This document shows, in pieces, positions 51,013-60,800 of a stretch of DNA of 64,000 bases (position 1 is its first letter; the number at the start of each line of letters is the position of its first letter). The position numbers and the translations under genes were made by a program. The DNA comes from Streptomyces cylindrosporus (GTDB lineage Bacteria > Actinomycetota > Actinomycetes > Streptomycetales > Streptomycetaceae). Location of the stretch: NCBI RefSeq assembly GCF_022698165.1, contig NZ_JALDAY010000004.1, positions 186,001-250,000 on the forward strand. Direction: 5' to 3'. A model generated the notes under the pieces. That model had not been told where the DNA came from, did no database searches, and was given only the letters and a program-made list of their open reading frames with translations.

Positions 51013-51657
51013 ATGGCCGATATGGCCTCCACCACCGCACCCGCCCCCCTCACCGTCGGCTTCGACCTCGACATGACCCTCATCGACTCCCGGCCCGGCA
51101 TCCACGCCTGCTACCGGGCGCTGTCCGAGCGGACGGGGACGTACATCGACGCCGACCTGGCGGTCACCCGGCTCGGGCCGCCGCTCGCCGAGGAGCTGAT
51201 CAACTGGTTCCCGGAGAGCGAGATCGCGGCCATGAGCGATCTGTACCGGTCGATGTACCCGAGCATCGCGATCGCCGCGACACCCGCCATGGCCGGCGCC
51301 CGGGAGGCGATCGACGCGGTGCGGGCGGCCGGGGGACGGGCCGTCGTCGTGACCGCGAAGTACGAGCCGAACGCCAAGCTGCACCTGGAGCACCTCGGCA
51401 TCCGGCCCGACGAGGTCGTCGGCGACCTGTGGGCCGAGCAGAAGGCGGAGGCGCTGCGCGAGCACGGGGCCGGGGTGTACGTCGGCGACCACGTCGGGGA
51501 CGTGCGCGGGGCGCGCAAGGCCGACGCGCTGTCGGTGGCCGTGGCGACCGGGCCGTGCAGCACCGAGGAGCTGGCGTCGGCCGGGGCGGACGTCGTCCTC
51601 GGGGACCTCACGGAGTTCCCGGGCTGGCTCGACGGCTACCGGCCCGCTCGCGCCTGA
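51013..51657 (+). CDS. HAD-superfamily hydrolase (phosphoglycolate-phosphatase-like)
   Basis: A 214-residue HAD phosphatase. Motif I VGFDLDMTLIDSRPGI, motif II VVVTAKYEPNAKLHLEHLGI, and motif IV VYVGDHVGDVRGARKADALSVAVATGP. The helical cap sits between residues 20 and 90. Such enzymes dephosphorylate small sugar phosphates or nucleotides. ATG 51013 or 51022. Its last 22 bases overlap the convergent small membrane-protein gene. Confidence 0.9.
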   Translation: MADMASTTAPAPLTVGFDLDMTLIDSRPGIHACYRALSERTGTYIDADLAVTRLGPPLAEELINWFPESEIAAMSDLYRSMYPSIAIAATPAMAGAREAIDAVRAAGGRAVVVTAKYEPNAKLHLEHLGIRPDEVVGDLWAEQKAEALREHGAGVYVGDHVGDVRGARKADALSVAVATGPCSTEELASAGADVVLGDLTEFPGWLDGYRPARA

Positions 51658-51884
51658 CGGCGGCCGGCGGCAATGGACCGGAGCACTCCGGCACCGGCGA
51701 TCAGGAAGCCGACTCCCATGAGCATGCTCAGTCCGAACATGTATGTCGGAAATGGCTTCGCGTGGAGGAACAGCGGAGCCACTGTGACGAGTGTGGCCAG
51801 CGCGCCGAGGAAGAACACGATGGCACCGGCACGGATCAGTCGGTCACCGGGCGCGGCGGAATTCGTTTGGGTTTTGTCACGCAC
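51636..51884 (-). CDS. Small two-helix membrane protein
   Basis: An 82-residue protein with two transmembrane helices (about 18-40, AGAIVFFLGALATLVTVAPLF; about 48-70, MFGLSMLMGVGFLIAGAGVL) and a basic C-terminus. GTG 51884 (VRDKTQTNS) is preferred; the frame is open to 51917. This is a common Streptomyces small membrane protein next to a cold-shock gene. Function unknown. Confidence 0.78.
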   Translation of the reverse strand: MRDKTQTNSAAPGDRLIRAGAIVFFLGALATLVTVAPLFLHAKPFPTYMFGLSMLMGVGFLIAGAGVLRSIAAGRRQARAGR

Positions 51885-51964
51885 CGGACCAGGGTAGTTC
51901 CCAGCGCGAAGGAACAACCCGGCGACGTCTTGTCACCGGCCTGAAGACCATTAGCCTTGGTACC

Positions 51965-51986
51965 GGCGGGTCCGTGACGACCCGCC
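51965..51986 (+). promoter_or_regulatory. Hairpin in the upstream region of the second cold-shock gene
   Basis: GGCGGGTC-CGTGAC-GACCCGCC is a perfect 8-base stem with a 6-base loop, 75 bases before the start codon at 52061. It may be part of a structured leader controlling translation with temperature, or a chance GC hairpin. Confidence 0.4.
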
Positions 51987-52060
51987 CAAGTGCTATCAAG
52001 AGCCGTTCCACAGCCGTTTCCAGAAGCAGTTTTCCGACGAGTACGAGGACGAGGACAGAC

Positions 52061-52444
52061 GTGCCTACCGGCAAGGTCAAGTGGTTCAACAGCGAGAAGG
52101 GCTTCGGCTTTCTCTCCCGCGACGACGGCGGTGACGTCTTCGTCCATTCCTCGGTCCTCCCCGCCGGAGTAGACACACTCAAGCCGGGACAGCGAGTGGA
52201 GTTCGGGGTCGTCGCCGGTCAGCGAGGTGACCAGGCGCTCTCGGTGAGCATTCTCGACCCGACGCCCTCGGTCGCGGCCGCGACCCGTAAGAAGCCCGAC
52301 GAACTGGCTTCCATCGTCCAGGATCTGACGACCCTGCTCGAGAACATCACGCCGATGCTGGAGCGGGGCCGCTACCCCGAGAAGGCCGCCGGCAAGAAGA
52401 TCGCCGGCCTGCTGCGCGCGGTCGCCGACCAGCTCGACGTGTAG
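52061..52444 (+). CDS. Cold-shock domain protein with C-terminal extension
   Basis: A 127-residue protein. Residues 1-66 are a cold-shock domain (GKVKWFNSEKGFGFLSRDDGGDVFVHSSVL). The 60-residue extension (PDELASIVQDLTTLLENITPMLERGRYPEKAAGKKIAGLLRAVADQLDV) is helical and has no nucleic-acid motif; it may dimerise or bind another protein. GTG 52061 follows GAGGA. An actinobacterial long Csp variant. Confidence 0.93.
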   Translation: MPTGKVKWFNSEKGFGFLSRDDGGDVFVHSSVLPAGVDTLKPGQRVEFGVVAGQRGDQALSVSILDPTPSVAAATRKKPDELASIVQDLTTLLENITPMLERGRYPEKAAGKKIAGLLRAVADQLDV

Positions 52445-52462
52445 CCGTCCGAAGCGACCGAC

Positions 52463-52963
52463 GTGAGCGACATACGCACCGAGCACGAAGGCGGGGCCAC
52501 GGTCTCCGGGGCCCCGTCCGCCGAACTCCTGGAACGGATCCGCAGGCAGCGCAGGCACACCCTGGAACTGCTCACGGTGTCCGCGGTCGGTCTCGTCCCC
52601 TGGACGATCCTGCTCTGGTTCACGCTGCCGAGCGGCTACACGGTCCGCCAGTGGCGCACGGCCTGGGTCGGCTTCGACGTCCTGCTGGTGTTCGCGATGG
52701 CCTGCACCGCGGTGCTGGGCTGGCGCCGACACCGCGCGGTAGCGGTCTCGGCGGCCGCGACGGCGGCCCTCCTGATCTGCGACGCGTGGTTCGACGTCTC
52801 CCTGGCCCTGGGCACCGACGGGGTCTGGATGTCGGCGGCCATGGCGGTGTGCGTCGAACTCCCCCTGGCCTGGTTCCTCATCCACAAGGTGCTGGGGATG
52901 CTGTCGCTGGCGCACTGGCCGCCCCGCACTCCTTTGGCCGACGGCGACGAGAGCGCCCCGTAA
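52463..52963 (+). CDS. Four-helix integral membrane protein
   Basis: A 166-residue protein with four predicted membrane helices (TLELLTVSAVGLVPWTILLWFTL; WVGFDVLLVFAMACTAVLGW; AVSAAATAALLICDAWFDV; MSAAMAVCVELPLAWFLIHKVL). GTG 52463 lies 19 bases after the cold-shock stop, so it is probably co-transcribed. Function unknown. A family-A dispersed repeat begins directly at its stop codon. Confidence 0.82.
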   Translation: MSDIRTEHEGGATVSGAPSAELLERIRRQRRHTLELLTVSAVGLVPWTILLWFTLPSGYTVRQWRTAWVGFDVLLVFAMACTAVLGWRRHRAVAVSAAATAALLICDAWFDVSLALGTDGVWMSAAMAVCVELPLAWFLIHKVLGMLSLAHWPPRTPLADGDESAP

Positions 52964-53007
52964 GGGGCGCGGGGAACTGCGCGACCAGCCACGACGGCGC
53001 CGCAGCG
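52963..53007. repeat. Dispersed Streptomyces repeat (family A)
   Basis: AGGGGCGCGGGGAACTGCGC then GACCAGCCACGACGGCGCCG, filling the whole gap between two convergent genes. Confidence 0.88.
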
Positions 53008-53013
53008 AAAGCG

Positions 53014-53865
53014 TCAGGGAAACGCCAGCGCATCCGGTCCAAGGGCCGGAACCAACCCCTCCGCCGCAGCCCGCGTCAACAGTTCCCGTACCGCCGCATA
53101 ACCGTCCTCGCCGAGGTCGGCCGTGAACTCGTTGACGTACAGCCCGATGTGCTGGTCCGCGACCGTCGGGTCCATCTCCTGGGCGTGCTCCATGACGTAC
53201 GCCCGAGAAGCCTCGGGATCGTCCCAGGCGGCGCGTACGGACGTCCGGATCGCGTCGGCCAGCCCCGTCAGCGCATCCGCTCCCAACGACCGCTTCGCGA
53301 TGATCGCGCCCAGCGGAATCGGCAGCCCGGTCGTCCCCTCCCAGTGCTCGCCCATGTCCGCGAGCTTGTGCAGCCCGTAGTTCTGGTACGTGAACCGCGC
53401 CTCGTGGATCACCAGCCCCGCGTCGACCTTCCCGTCCCGCACGGCCGGCATGATCTCGTGGAACGGCAGTACGACGATCTCGCCGACCCCACCCGGCAGG
53501 GTGTCCGCCGCCCACAGCCGGAACAGCAGGTACGCCGTCGACTTCTCGCTCGGCACCGCGACGGTACGGCCCGTGAGGTCGGCCCCCGCCTCCCGCGTCA
53601 GCACCAGCGGCCCGCACCCCCGCCCCAGCGCCCCGCCGCACGGCAGCAGCGCGTACTCGCCGAGGACGTACGGCAGCACGGCGTACGACACCTTCAGTAC
53701 GTCGAACTCGCCGCGCTCGGCCATGCCGTTGGTGATGTCGATGTCCGCGAAGGTCACGTCGAGCGCGGGGGCGCCGGGGACGCGGCCGTGGGCGAGGGCG
53801 TCGAAGACGAAGGTGTCGTTCGGGCAGGGGGAGTACGCGATCTGCAACGGGCGCTCAGAGGTCAT
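53014..53865 (-). CDS. mqnD: 1,4-dihydroxy-6-naphthoate synthase (futalosine pathway)
   Basis: A 283-residue periplasmic-binding-fold enzyme. MqnD blocks: LQIAYSPCPNDTFVFDALAHG, VTFADIDITNGMAERGEFDVLKVSYA, RTVAVPSEKSTAYLLFRLW, and the active-site region LVIHEARFTYQNYGLHKLADMGEHWE. It converts cyclic dehypoxanthine futalosine to 1,4-dihydroxy-6-naphthoate in menaquinone synthesis. Its start overlaps the mqnB end by 11 bases. Confidence 0.96.
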   Translation of the reverse strand: MTSERPLQIAYSPCPNDTFVFDALAHGRVPGAPALDVTFADIDITNGMAERGEFDVLKVSYAVLPYVLGEYALLPCGGALGRGCGPLVLTREAGADLTGRTVAVPSEKSTAYLLFRLWAADTLPGGVGEIVVLPFHEIMPAVRDGKVDAGLVIHEARFTYQNYGLHKLADMGEHWEGTTGLPIPLGAIIAKRSLGADALTGLADAIRTSVRAAWDDPEASRAYVMEHAQEMDPTVADQHIGLYVNEFTADLGEDGYAAVRELLTRAAAEGLVPALGPDALAFP

Positions 53866-54505
53866 GCTCTTTCCAACTCTCCAGGACGGGCGCGAGCTTC
53901 CCGAACCCCTCGGTCAGGGCCGCGAGCGCGTCGCCGATGCGCCAGGCGGCGCGGTCGCGCGGGCCGACGGGGTTGGAGACGGCGCGGATCTCCAGCACGG
54001 GGACGCCGTGCAGCGCGGCGGCCTCGGCGACTCCGAACCCCTCCATGGCCTCGGCCAGCGCGGTGGGGTGGCGGTGCCGCAGTCCGGCGGCCCGTTCGGC
54101 GGTCCCGGTCACCGTGGAGACGGTGAGTACGGCTCCGGCGCGGGCGCCCGTGGCGCGCACGAGCTCCCGTACGAGTGAATTCGGTGGACGGTGGGTGACG
54201 GTCCCGAAGCCCAGCTCGGTGACGGGCAGGAAACCGTCGGCGGTCTCGGCGCCCAGGTCGGCGACGGTGATCTCGTCGGCGACGACCAGGGAGCCGACGG
54301 GCGCGTCCGGCTGGAAGCCGCCCGCGATGCCGGCGGAGACGACGAGGTCGTACGGAGCGCGGGTGAGGGCCGTTGCGGTGGCGGCGGCCGCGAGGGCGGG
54401 GCCGACGCCGGCCGCGATGACGTCACCGGTGGTGAACGACCGTGCCACCGCGTCCCGTTCGGCGGGGACCGCGGTGGCCACGAGGACACGTACCGAAGAC
54501 GTGAT
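53855..54505 (-). CDS. mqnB: Futalosine hydrolase
   Basis: A 216-residue nucleosidase of the MTA/SAH type. RVLVATAVPAERDAVARSF, LVVSAGIAGGFQPDAPVGSLVVADEI, GAVLTVSTVTGTAERAAGL, and the substrate motif EAMEGFGVAEAAALHGVPVLEIRAVSN. It removes hypoxanthine from futalosine. There is no ATG, GTG or TTG that preserves the first strand. The best start is ATC 54505, which overlaps the previous stop as TGATC and follows AAGGAC by 6 bases; CTG 54508 is an alternative. The first GTG (54481) would delete the RVLV strand. Confidence 0.88.
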   Translation of the reverse strand: MTSSVRVLVATAVPAERDAVARSFTTGDVIAAGVGPALAAAATATALTRAPYDLVVSAGIAGGFQPDAPVGSLVVADEITVADLGAETADGFLPVTELGFGTVTHRPPNSLVRELVRATGARAGAVLTVSTVTGTAERAAGLRHRHPTALAEAMEGFGVAEAAALHGVPVLEIRAVSNPVGPRDRAAWRIGDALAALTEGFGKLAPVLESWKEHDL

Positions 54506-55017
54506 CAGTCGTCCTTCTTGAGCTTGAACGACCACAGGCCCGTCACGCCCGTGCCGCTCTTCTTGCCGTCGCCGGCCTTGATGGAGACCAGGGTCGAGTT
54601 GCCGGTGGCGCCGTACTGCTGGTTGAAGAAGACGCTGCCCGGGATGGTGCGGTACGTCTTGTCGCTGTCCTCGGTGAGCGGCTGACCGTTCATCAGGATC
54701 GTCCACCGCTTGTCGGCGATGTCCGGGTCGACGCCGAAGCGGACCGTGTCGTCGGGGTCGACCTTGATGGACTGGATGTCCTTGTCCTTCAGGCACGTCG
54801 CGAGGGCTGCGGTCTGCAGGTTCTTGCCCTCACCACCGCACGTGGCCTCCTCGCTGACCGAGGAGCGGCCGACCGTGATCGTCGAGCGGGGCGTCGGCTT
54901 GTCGCAGGCCGAGAGGACGAGCAGTCCGGCGGAAACGGCGCCGGCGACGGCGACGGCGCGGCGGCGTCGCACAACGGCGTAGACACTTGCGGCTCCGCCG
55001 CGTGGCATCGAGGTCAT
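54505..55017 (-). CDS. DUF2771-type lipoprotein
   Basis: A 170-residue lipoprotein. The signal peptide VVRRRRAVAVAGAVSAGLLVLSAC ends in lipobox LSAC. The mature part (CDKPTPRSTITVGRSSVSEEATC; DDTVRFGVDPDIADKRWTILMNG; SVFFNQQYGATGNSTLVSI) is the DUF2771 pattern as I recall. It precedes mqnB with a one-base stop/start overlap, so it belongs to the menaquinone operon by position. Its role is unknown. Confidence 0.85.
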   Translation of the reverse strand: MTSMPRGGAASVYAVVRRRRAVAVAGAVSAGLLVLSACDKPTPRSTITVGRSSVSEEATCGGEGKNLQTAALATCLKDKDIQSIKVDPDDTVRFGVDPDIADKRWTILMNGQPLTEDSDKTYRTIPGSVFFNQQYGATGNSTLVSIKAGDGKKSGTGVTGLWSFKLKKDD

Positions 55018-55078
55018 GGACGAAGGCTATAGGGCGGCCCTGACGCGCTCCTTACGTGGGGTGCGGCGTGGCTGTGTG

Positions 55079-56503
55079 TTACGCCACGCGGGGCTTCACC
55101 GGGCCCCCGCGCCGGGCCGAGCTCAGCAGCCCCCTGGTCGTCAGGACCCAGCCGAGGGCGAGGACCGCGGCGGCCAGGCACAGCCCCGCCGTGCCGTTCA
55201 GCGGCATCACGATGCCGATCGCGCCGCCCAGCACCCAGGCCATCTGGAGCATGGTCTCGGAGCGGGCGAAGGCCGAGGTGCGGACCAGTTCCGGCACGTC
55301 CCGCTGGATCAGCGCGTCCAGGGACAGCTTGGCCAGCGCCAGGCAGAAACCGGTCGTCGCGGTGAGACACGCCACCAGGAACGCGCCGAAGAAGATCGCG
55401 GCGACGATCGCCGCGCCCAGCACCACCGCGAGGACGGTCACGATGATGATCTCCGGCGCCCGCTGCCGCAGCCACGCCCCGACCGCCGTGCCGAGCGCGT
55501 TGCCCGCGCCCGCCGAGACGGCCACCAGGCCCAGGGAGACCGCCGCGCTCTCGCCGGTCAGCGGGTGCTCGCGCAGCAGGAAGGCGAGGAAGAAGGTGAG
55601 GAAGCCGGACAGCCAGCGCAGGGCGGCGTTCGCGCCGAGCGCGTGGGTGACACCGATGCCGACGGTCCGCAGACCGGGGCGTTTGACCGGCTTGAGGTGC
55701 GGGCCGTGCAGGTGCTCCTCGTCGGCCGCGAGGAGCGCCACGTCCTCGTCCTTGGCCGAGTCGACCTTCGGCGGCAGCGTGAAGGACAGGAACGTACCGG
55801 CGATGTAGATCACGAAGGCGCCGTACAGCGGCCAGCGCGGGCCGATCGCCTGCAGGCCCGCCCCGATCGGCGCGGCGACACCGGTGGCGAGGAGACCGCC
55901 GAGGGTGACCCGCGAGTTGGCCTTCACGAGGGAGAAGCGGGGCGGCAGCAGGCGGGGCATGACGGCGCTTCTGATCACGCCGTACGCCTTCGACGCGACC
56001 AGCACGCCCAGCGCGGCCGGATACAGCTCCAGGCTGCCGCTGGCGACGGCGCCGGAGAGGATCAGCGCGAGCATGGCGCGGGCGAGCATGGAACCGGCCA
56101 TCGCGGCGCGGCGGCCGTGCGGGAGTCGGTCGAGGAGCGGGCCGATCACCGGGGCGAGGACGGTGAACGGGGCCATGGTGATGGCGAGGTAGAGGGCGAC
56201 GCGGCCGCGCGCCTCGTCCGTCGGCACGGCGAAGAAGACGGTGGAGGCGAGCGCGACGGTGATCATCACGTCGCCCGCGCCGTTCACCGCGTGCAGTTCG
56301 ATCAGCTTGCCGAGACCGGACTCACCGGCTCCGTGCGCGTGCGTGGCCTTGCGGATCCCGCGCGCCGTGCCGGTCACCGGGAAGTGCAGGGCACGCCCGA
56401 CGGCGCGGACGGACCCGCCGAACCGGCCCGAACCGCCACCACGACTGCTGCCCTTGATCCCACCGACCCCGGTGGCTCCTTGGGGCGTCCTTGCGGCTGC
56501 CAC
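55079..56503 (-). CDS. MFS transporter
   Basis: A 474-residue permease with about 11-12 membrane helices and a basic, Gly-rich N-terminal tail of about 50 residues. Seen: ALYLAITMAPFTVLAPVIGPLLDRLPHGRRAAM (the MFS loop 2-3 motif DRLPHGRR), FSLVKANSRVTLGGLLATGVAAPIGAGLQ, and a charged central loop (DSAKDEDVALLAADEEHLHG). Substrate unknown. GTG 56503 is the first plausible start; the frame stays open far upstream only as a shadow of other genes. Divergent from the DUF3027 gene. Confidence 0.88.
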   Translation of the reverse strand: MAAARTPQGATGVGGIKGSSRGGGSGRFGGSVRAVGRALHFPVTGTARGIRKATHAHGAGESGLGKLIELHAVNGAGDVMITVALASTVFFAVPTDEARGRVALYLAITMAPFTVLAPVIGPLLDRLPHGRRAAMAGSMLARAMLALILSGAVASGSLELYPAALGVLVASKAYGVIRSAVMPRLLPPRFSLVKANSRVTLGGLLATGVAAPIGAGLQAIGPRWPLYGAFVIYIAGTFLSFTLPPKVDSAKDEDVALLAADEEHLHGPHLKPVKRPGLRTVGIGVTHALGANAALRWLSGFLTFFLAFLLREHPLTGESAAVSLGLVAVSAGAGNALGTAVGAWLRQRAPEIIIVTVLAVVLGAAIVAAIFFGAFLVACLTATTGFCLALAKLSLDALIQRDVPELVRTSAFARSETMLQMAWVLGGAIGIVMPLNGTAGLCLAAAVLALGWVLTTRGLLSSARRGGPVKPRVA

Positions 56504-56815
56504 TCCGTCATAGTGCCCCGAGAAAGCTGTGTGTAGTGCGGTTACCGCGCGTATGAACGCGTATGAAGCGCCCATGGGGCTATGAACCATCACGTCGGTG
56601 TAGGCCGGAGGGTCGCGAGAAGGTAGCGTGCGTAGCGCGTCGTGGCGAACGTTCTCGGCCGCGCGCCTCTCGGACATCCCGCAGAATGGATGCATGAGGT
56701 GCGCCCGAGCGCGATCGGGCACGGACGTCGACGCGGCCCCCTGGTCCGCTCCGTCCAGGCCCACCGCCTTCAGGCCGGCGCACCCGAGTGACGGCGTAGG
56801 AGAGAAGCGATACCT
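56504..56815. other. Divergent intergenic region between the MFS and DUF3027 genes
   Basis: 312 bases with no gene I can support. It has a perfect tandem 10-base repeat CGCGTATGAA (56548-56557 and 56558-56567) and short AT-richer patches that may hold the two divergent promoters. A 63-codon open frame (56628-56819) has no ribosome site and no recognisable content. Confidence 0.6.
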
Positions 56816-57742
56816 GTGAGCGCAGCGACAACGCGAAGCCGCACCACCGACCGCCTGTGTGCCGAGGCCGTCGACCTCGCCCGCGCCGCAGCCGAGGAGG
56901 CCGCCGCGCCCGGCGTCGTCGGCGAGCACGCCGGGCTGGTCTCCGAGGGAGACCGTGTCGTCACGCACTTCTTCGAGTGCAAGGAGCTCGGGTACCGCGG
57001 CTGGCGGTGGGCGGTCACCGTGGCCCGCGCCTCCCGCGCCAAGATCGTCACCCTCGACGAGGTCGTCCTGCTGCCCGGCCCGGACGCCCTCCTCGCGCCC
57101 GAGTGGGTCCCGTGGAGCGAACGCCTCCGCCCCGGCGACATGGGCCCCGGCGACCTCCTGCCCACCGACGCCGAGGACCTGCGCCTGGAGCCGGGCTACT
57201 CCGGCGACGACGAGCCGATGCCCTCCTCGCCGGTCTCCGAGGAGATGGCCGAGCTGGTGGAGGCGGAGGACGCGGAGGTCACCGCCGGCACCCCCGCGAA
57301 CCTTCCGGTCACCCCCGCCCGCGGCTCCATCACCTCGGTCGCCGAGGAACTGGGCATGCGCCGCGCCCGGGTCCTGTCCCGCTACGGCCTGCACATCGCC
57401 GCGGACCGCTGGGACGAGGCGTACGGCGCGAAGACCCCCATGGCCCAGGCGGCCCCCGCGACCTGCGTCAGCTGCGGCTTCCTCCAGCCGATCGGCGGCT
57501 CCCTCGGCCAGGCCTTCGGCGTCTGCGCCAACGAGTTCTCCCCGGCGGACGGCCGGGTGGTCTCCCTCTCCTACGGCTGCGGCGGCCACTCCGAGGCCGC
57601 GGTCATGCCGAAGCCGCCGGTCCCGGCCCCGCCGGTGATCGACGAGACCAAGGTCGACCCCTTCCCGCTGCGCCCGTCCGCGGACTCGGGCTCGGTGCCG
57701 GCGGTGGCGGACGAGGACGCGGCGGAGCTGGGGCACTCGTAG
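56816..57742 (+). CDS. DUF3027 domain protein
   Basis: A 308-residue actinobacterial protein. RTTDRLCAEAVDLARAAAEE, GDRVVTHFFECKELGYRGWRWAVTVARA, EVVLLPGPDALLAPEWVPWSERLRPGD and the C-terminal ATCVSCGFLQPIGGSLGQAFGVCANEFSPADGRVVSL with GCGGHSEA match DUF3027. The late Cys and His residues (CVSCG...CAN...CGGH) could bind zinc. Function unknown. GTG 56816 follows GGAGAG. The sacsin-like gene follows 85 bases later, likely in one unit. Confidence 0.9.
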   Translation: MSAATTRSRTTDRLCAEAVDLARAAAEEAAAPGVVGEHAGLVSEGDRVVTHFFECKELGYRGWRWAVTVARASRAKIVTLDEVVLLPGPDALLAPEWVPWSERLRPGDMGPGDLLPTDAEDLRLEPGYSGDDEPMPSSPVSEEMAELVEAEDAEVTAGTPANLPVTPARGSITSVAEELGMRRARVLSRYGLHIAADRWDEAYGAKTPMAQAAPATCVSCGFLQPIGGSLGQAFGVCANEFSPADGRVVSLSYGCGGHSEAAVMPKPPVPAPPVIDETKVDPFPLRPSADSGSVPAVADEDAAELGHS

Positions 57743-57827
57743 CCGTCCGGCGTCCGCGGACGGCCCGTGGCGCTCTCCTCCCGCGCGCGGCGGTACCTTC
57801 GTGCTCACGCCGATGAGGAGAGTGAAC

Positions 57828-60800
57828 GTGAGCAAGTTCGTGCGGCCCGCAGCCGAAGGTGCGGATCCCTTCGGCACCGCCCGTCTCAGGCGTGGTGTGC
57901 TGGATGCCTGGGCCACCAGCCCCGCCCGTTTCCGTGAGGACGCCAACGCCGAGGAGGATCTCGTCCTCGGCGGGTACCGGGACCGGCTCGTCGTCGAACT
58001 CGCGCAGAACGCCGCCGACGCCGCCGCCCGGGCGGGCGTGCCGGGGCGGCTGCGCCTCACCCTCCGCGACGGCGTCCTCGTCGCCGCCAACACCGGTGCC
58101 CCGCTGGACGCGGCCGGTGTCGAGTCGCTCGCCACGCTGCGGGCCTCCGCCAAGCGGGACGCCGGGGACCGGGACGGGGCCGTGGGGCGGTTCGGCGTCG
58201 GGTTCGCGGCCGTGCTCGCCGTGACCGACGAACCCGCGGTCGTCGGCCGGCACGGCGGTGTGCGGTGGTCCCTCGCCGAGGCGCGGGAGCTCGCCGCCGA
58301 CACCGCGCGGCACAGCCCCGGGCTCGGCGACGAGATCCGGCGGCGGGACGGTCATGTGCCGCTGCTGCGGCTGCCGTTCGCCGCGGAGGGCTCCGCCCCG
58401 GACCCGTACGACACCGTCGTGATCCTGCCGCTGCGCGACACCGCCGCCACCGATCTCGCCGAGCGGCTCCTCGACGCCGTCGACGACGCGCTGCTCCTCG
58501 CCCTGCCGGGCCTGGAGGAGGTCGTGGTCGAGACCGGCACCGTGCGCACCCTGCGCCGCGGCGCCGACGGCCCCTACACGGTCGTGGAGGACTCCCGGAC
58601 CGGCACGACCCGCTGGCGCACCGCCGCCGCGCACGGCCCGCTCACCCCGGACCTGCTCGCCGACCGCCCGGTCGAGGAGCGCCTCCGCCCGCACTGGTCC
58701 GTCACCTGGGCGGTACCGGCCGACGCCGACGGCAGCCCCGCCCGGCCCGCCACCAGCCCCTTCGTCCACGCCCCGACCCCGAGTGACGAGCCCCTCGGCG
58801 TACCGGCGCTGCTCATCGCCTCCTTCCCGCTGGACACCACCCGCCGCCACGCCGCCCCCGGCCCCCTCACCGACTTCCTCGTCCAGCGCGCGGCGGACGC
58901 CTACGCCGAACTCCTCGGCACCTGGCGCCCGGTGACCGAGGGCATCATCACCCTGGTCCCGGGCCCCCTGGGCAAGGGCGAACTGGACGGCGCACTGCGA
59001 GCGGCGATCCTAGAACGCCTCCCGAGGACAGAGTTCCTGCCACCGGCGGCGGAGACCGCGGCGGCCGCGGAAGCCGAAGGGGCCGCCGGACCGAGAGAGA
59101 CCCCGTCGGCCGGGTCCGCCTGGTCCGGCGAGCCGACCGGGTCCGTCGCGGGCGCCAGGGCGGCCGGCTCCGCCGAGTTCGCCGACGCGCACGCGTCCGA
59201 TCTCGACCTCCCCGAGTCCCTCCGCCCCCGAGACGCCGAGATCGTCGAGGGTGCCGGGGCCGAGACCGTTCGGGTGCTCGCCGAAGTGCTGCCCACTCTC
59301 CTGCCCGCCGGTCTCGAACGCCGGGCCGAGCTGCGGACCCTGGGCGTCGCCCGCGTTCCCCTCACCGACGCCGTCGACCGGCTCGCGGGGCTGGAGAAGG
59401 AGCCCGGCTGGTGGCGGCGGCTCTACGACAGCCTCGCCGGGGTCGATCCGGACCGGCTCACCGGGCTGCCCGTGCCGCTCGCCGACGGGCGGACCACCAT
59501 CGGGCCCCGGCAGGTGCTGCTGCCCACCGCGGACGCGGCCCGCATCGACCCCGAGGTGCTCGCCCGCCTCGGCCTCAAGGTCGCCCACCCGGACGCCGCC
59601 CACCCCCTCCTGGAGAAGCTCGGCGCGCTGCCCGCCACGCCCCGCGCGGTCCTCACCACCCCGCAGGTCCGGGCCGCCGTCGCCGCCTCCCTCGACGACG
59701 AGGGCGGGCTGGACTGGGAGCAGGATGCCCCGGACGCCGAGGAACTGGCCGACACCGTCCTCGCGCTCGTACGGGACGCGGGCCTGGAGCCCGGGGACGA
59801 GCCGTGGCTCGGCGCCCTCGCCCTCCCCGACGAGGAGGGGGAGTTGGCGCCCGCAGGTGAACTCGTCCTTCCCGGCAGCCCCTTCCACAGCGTGATGCGC
59901 GAGGGTGAACTCGCCACCGTCGACGCCGAGTTGGCCGACAAGTGGGGCGAGCAGCCGCTGGCCGCCTGCGGGGTCCTCGCGAACTTCGCGCTCGTGCGGG
60001 CCACCGACGTCGTCCTCGACCCGGACGAACTGGAGCCCCGGGAAGGGGACTTCGCGGAGCCGGACGACGCCGGGCTGCTCGACGCCGTCGACGTCTGGAG
60101 CGAGGACGTCCTCGACCGGTTCCCCGACTCGCCGGTACCGCCCGTCGCCACCGAGCTGATCGCCGTACGGGATCTGGACCTCGTCGACGACGACAAGTGG
60201 CCGCAGGCCCTCGCGCTGCTCGCCCGGCCGCCGCTGAGGGACGCGCTCACCCAGCCGGTCCGGATCCTGCTGCCCGACGGCACCCATGAAGTCGTACGGC
60301 CCTACACCGCATGGTGGCTGCGCGGGCACCCGGTGATCGACGGGCGGCGCCCCGCCGGTCTGCTGGCCTCCGGCGGCGACCCGCTGCTGCGCGGCCTGTA
60401 CGACGAGGCCGACGCGACCGGGTTCGACGACGAGCAGGTGCTGCGGGCGCTGGGGGTGCGGACCTCGGTCGCGGCGCTCCTCGACGAGCCGGGCGGCGCC
60501 GCCGAGCTGCTGGACCGGCTCGCCGACCCCGAGCGGCCGGTGAGCGGGGCCCAACTGCACGCCCTCTACGGGGCGTTGGCCGACCTGGACCCCGAGCAGG
60601 TGACACTGCCGGACGAGCTGCGGGCCGTCGTGGACGGGCGGGTGGAGGTCGTGGACGCGGCGGACGCCGTGGTCGTGGACTCGCCGGACCTGCTGCCCTT
60701 CACCGAGGGTGTGCCGCTGCTGCCGGTGCGGCCGGCGCGCGCGGCCGAGCTGGCGGAGCTGTTCCAGGTGCGGCGGCTGAGCGAGTCGGTGACCGGCGAG

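Noticed and set aside
56628..56819. 63-codon open frame between the MFS and DUF3027 genes
   Set aside because: It lacks a ribosome site and overlaps the start of the DUF3027 gene; composition looks random.
55079..58303. 1074-codon minus-strand open frame
   Set aside because: Only the part from GTG 56503 encodes the MFS permease. Upstream it runs antisense through the DUF3027 gene and into the sacsin-like gene and has no recognisable content; long shadow frames are expected at this GC content.
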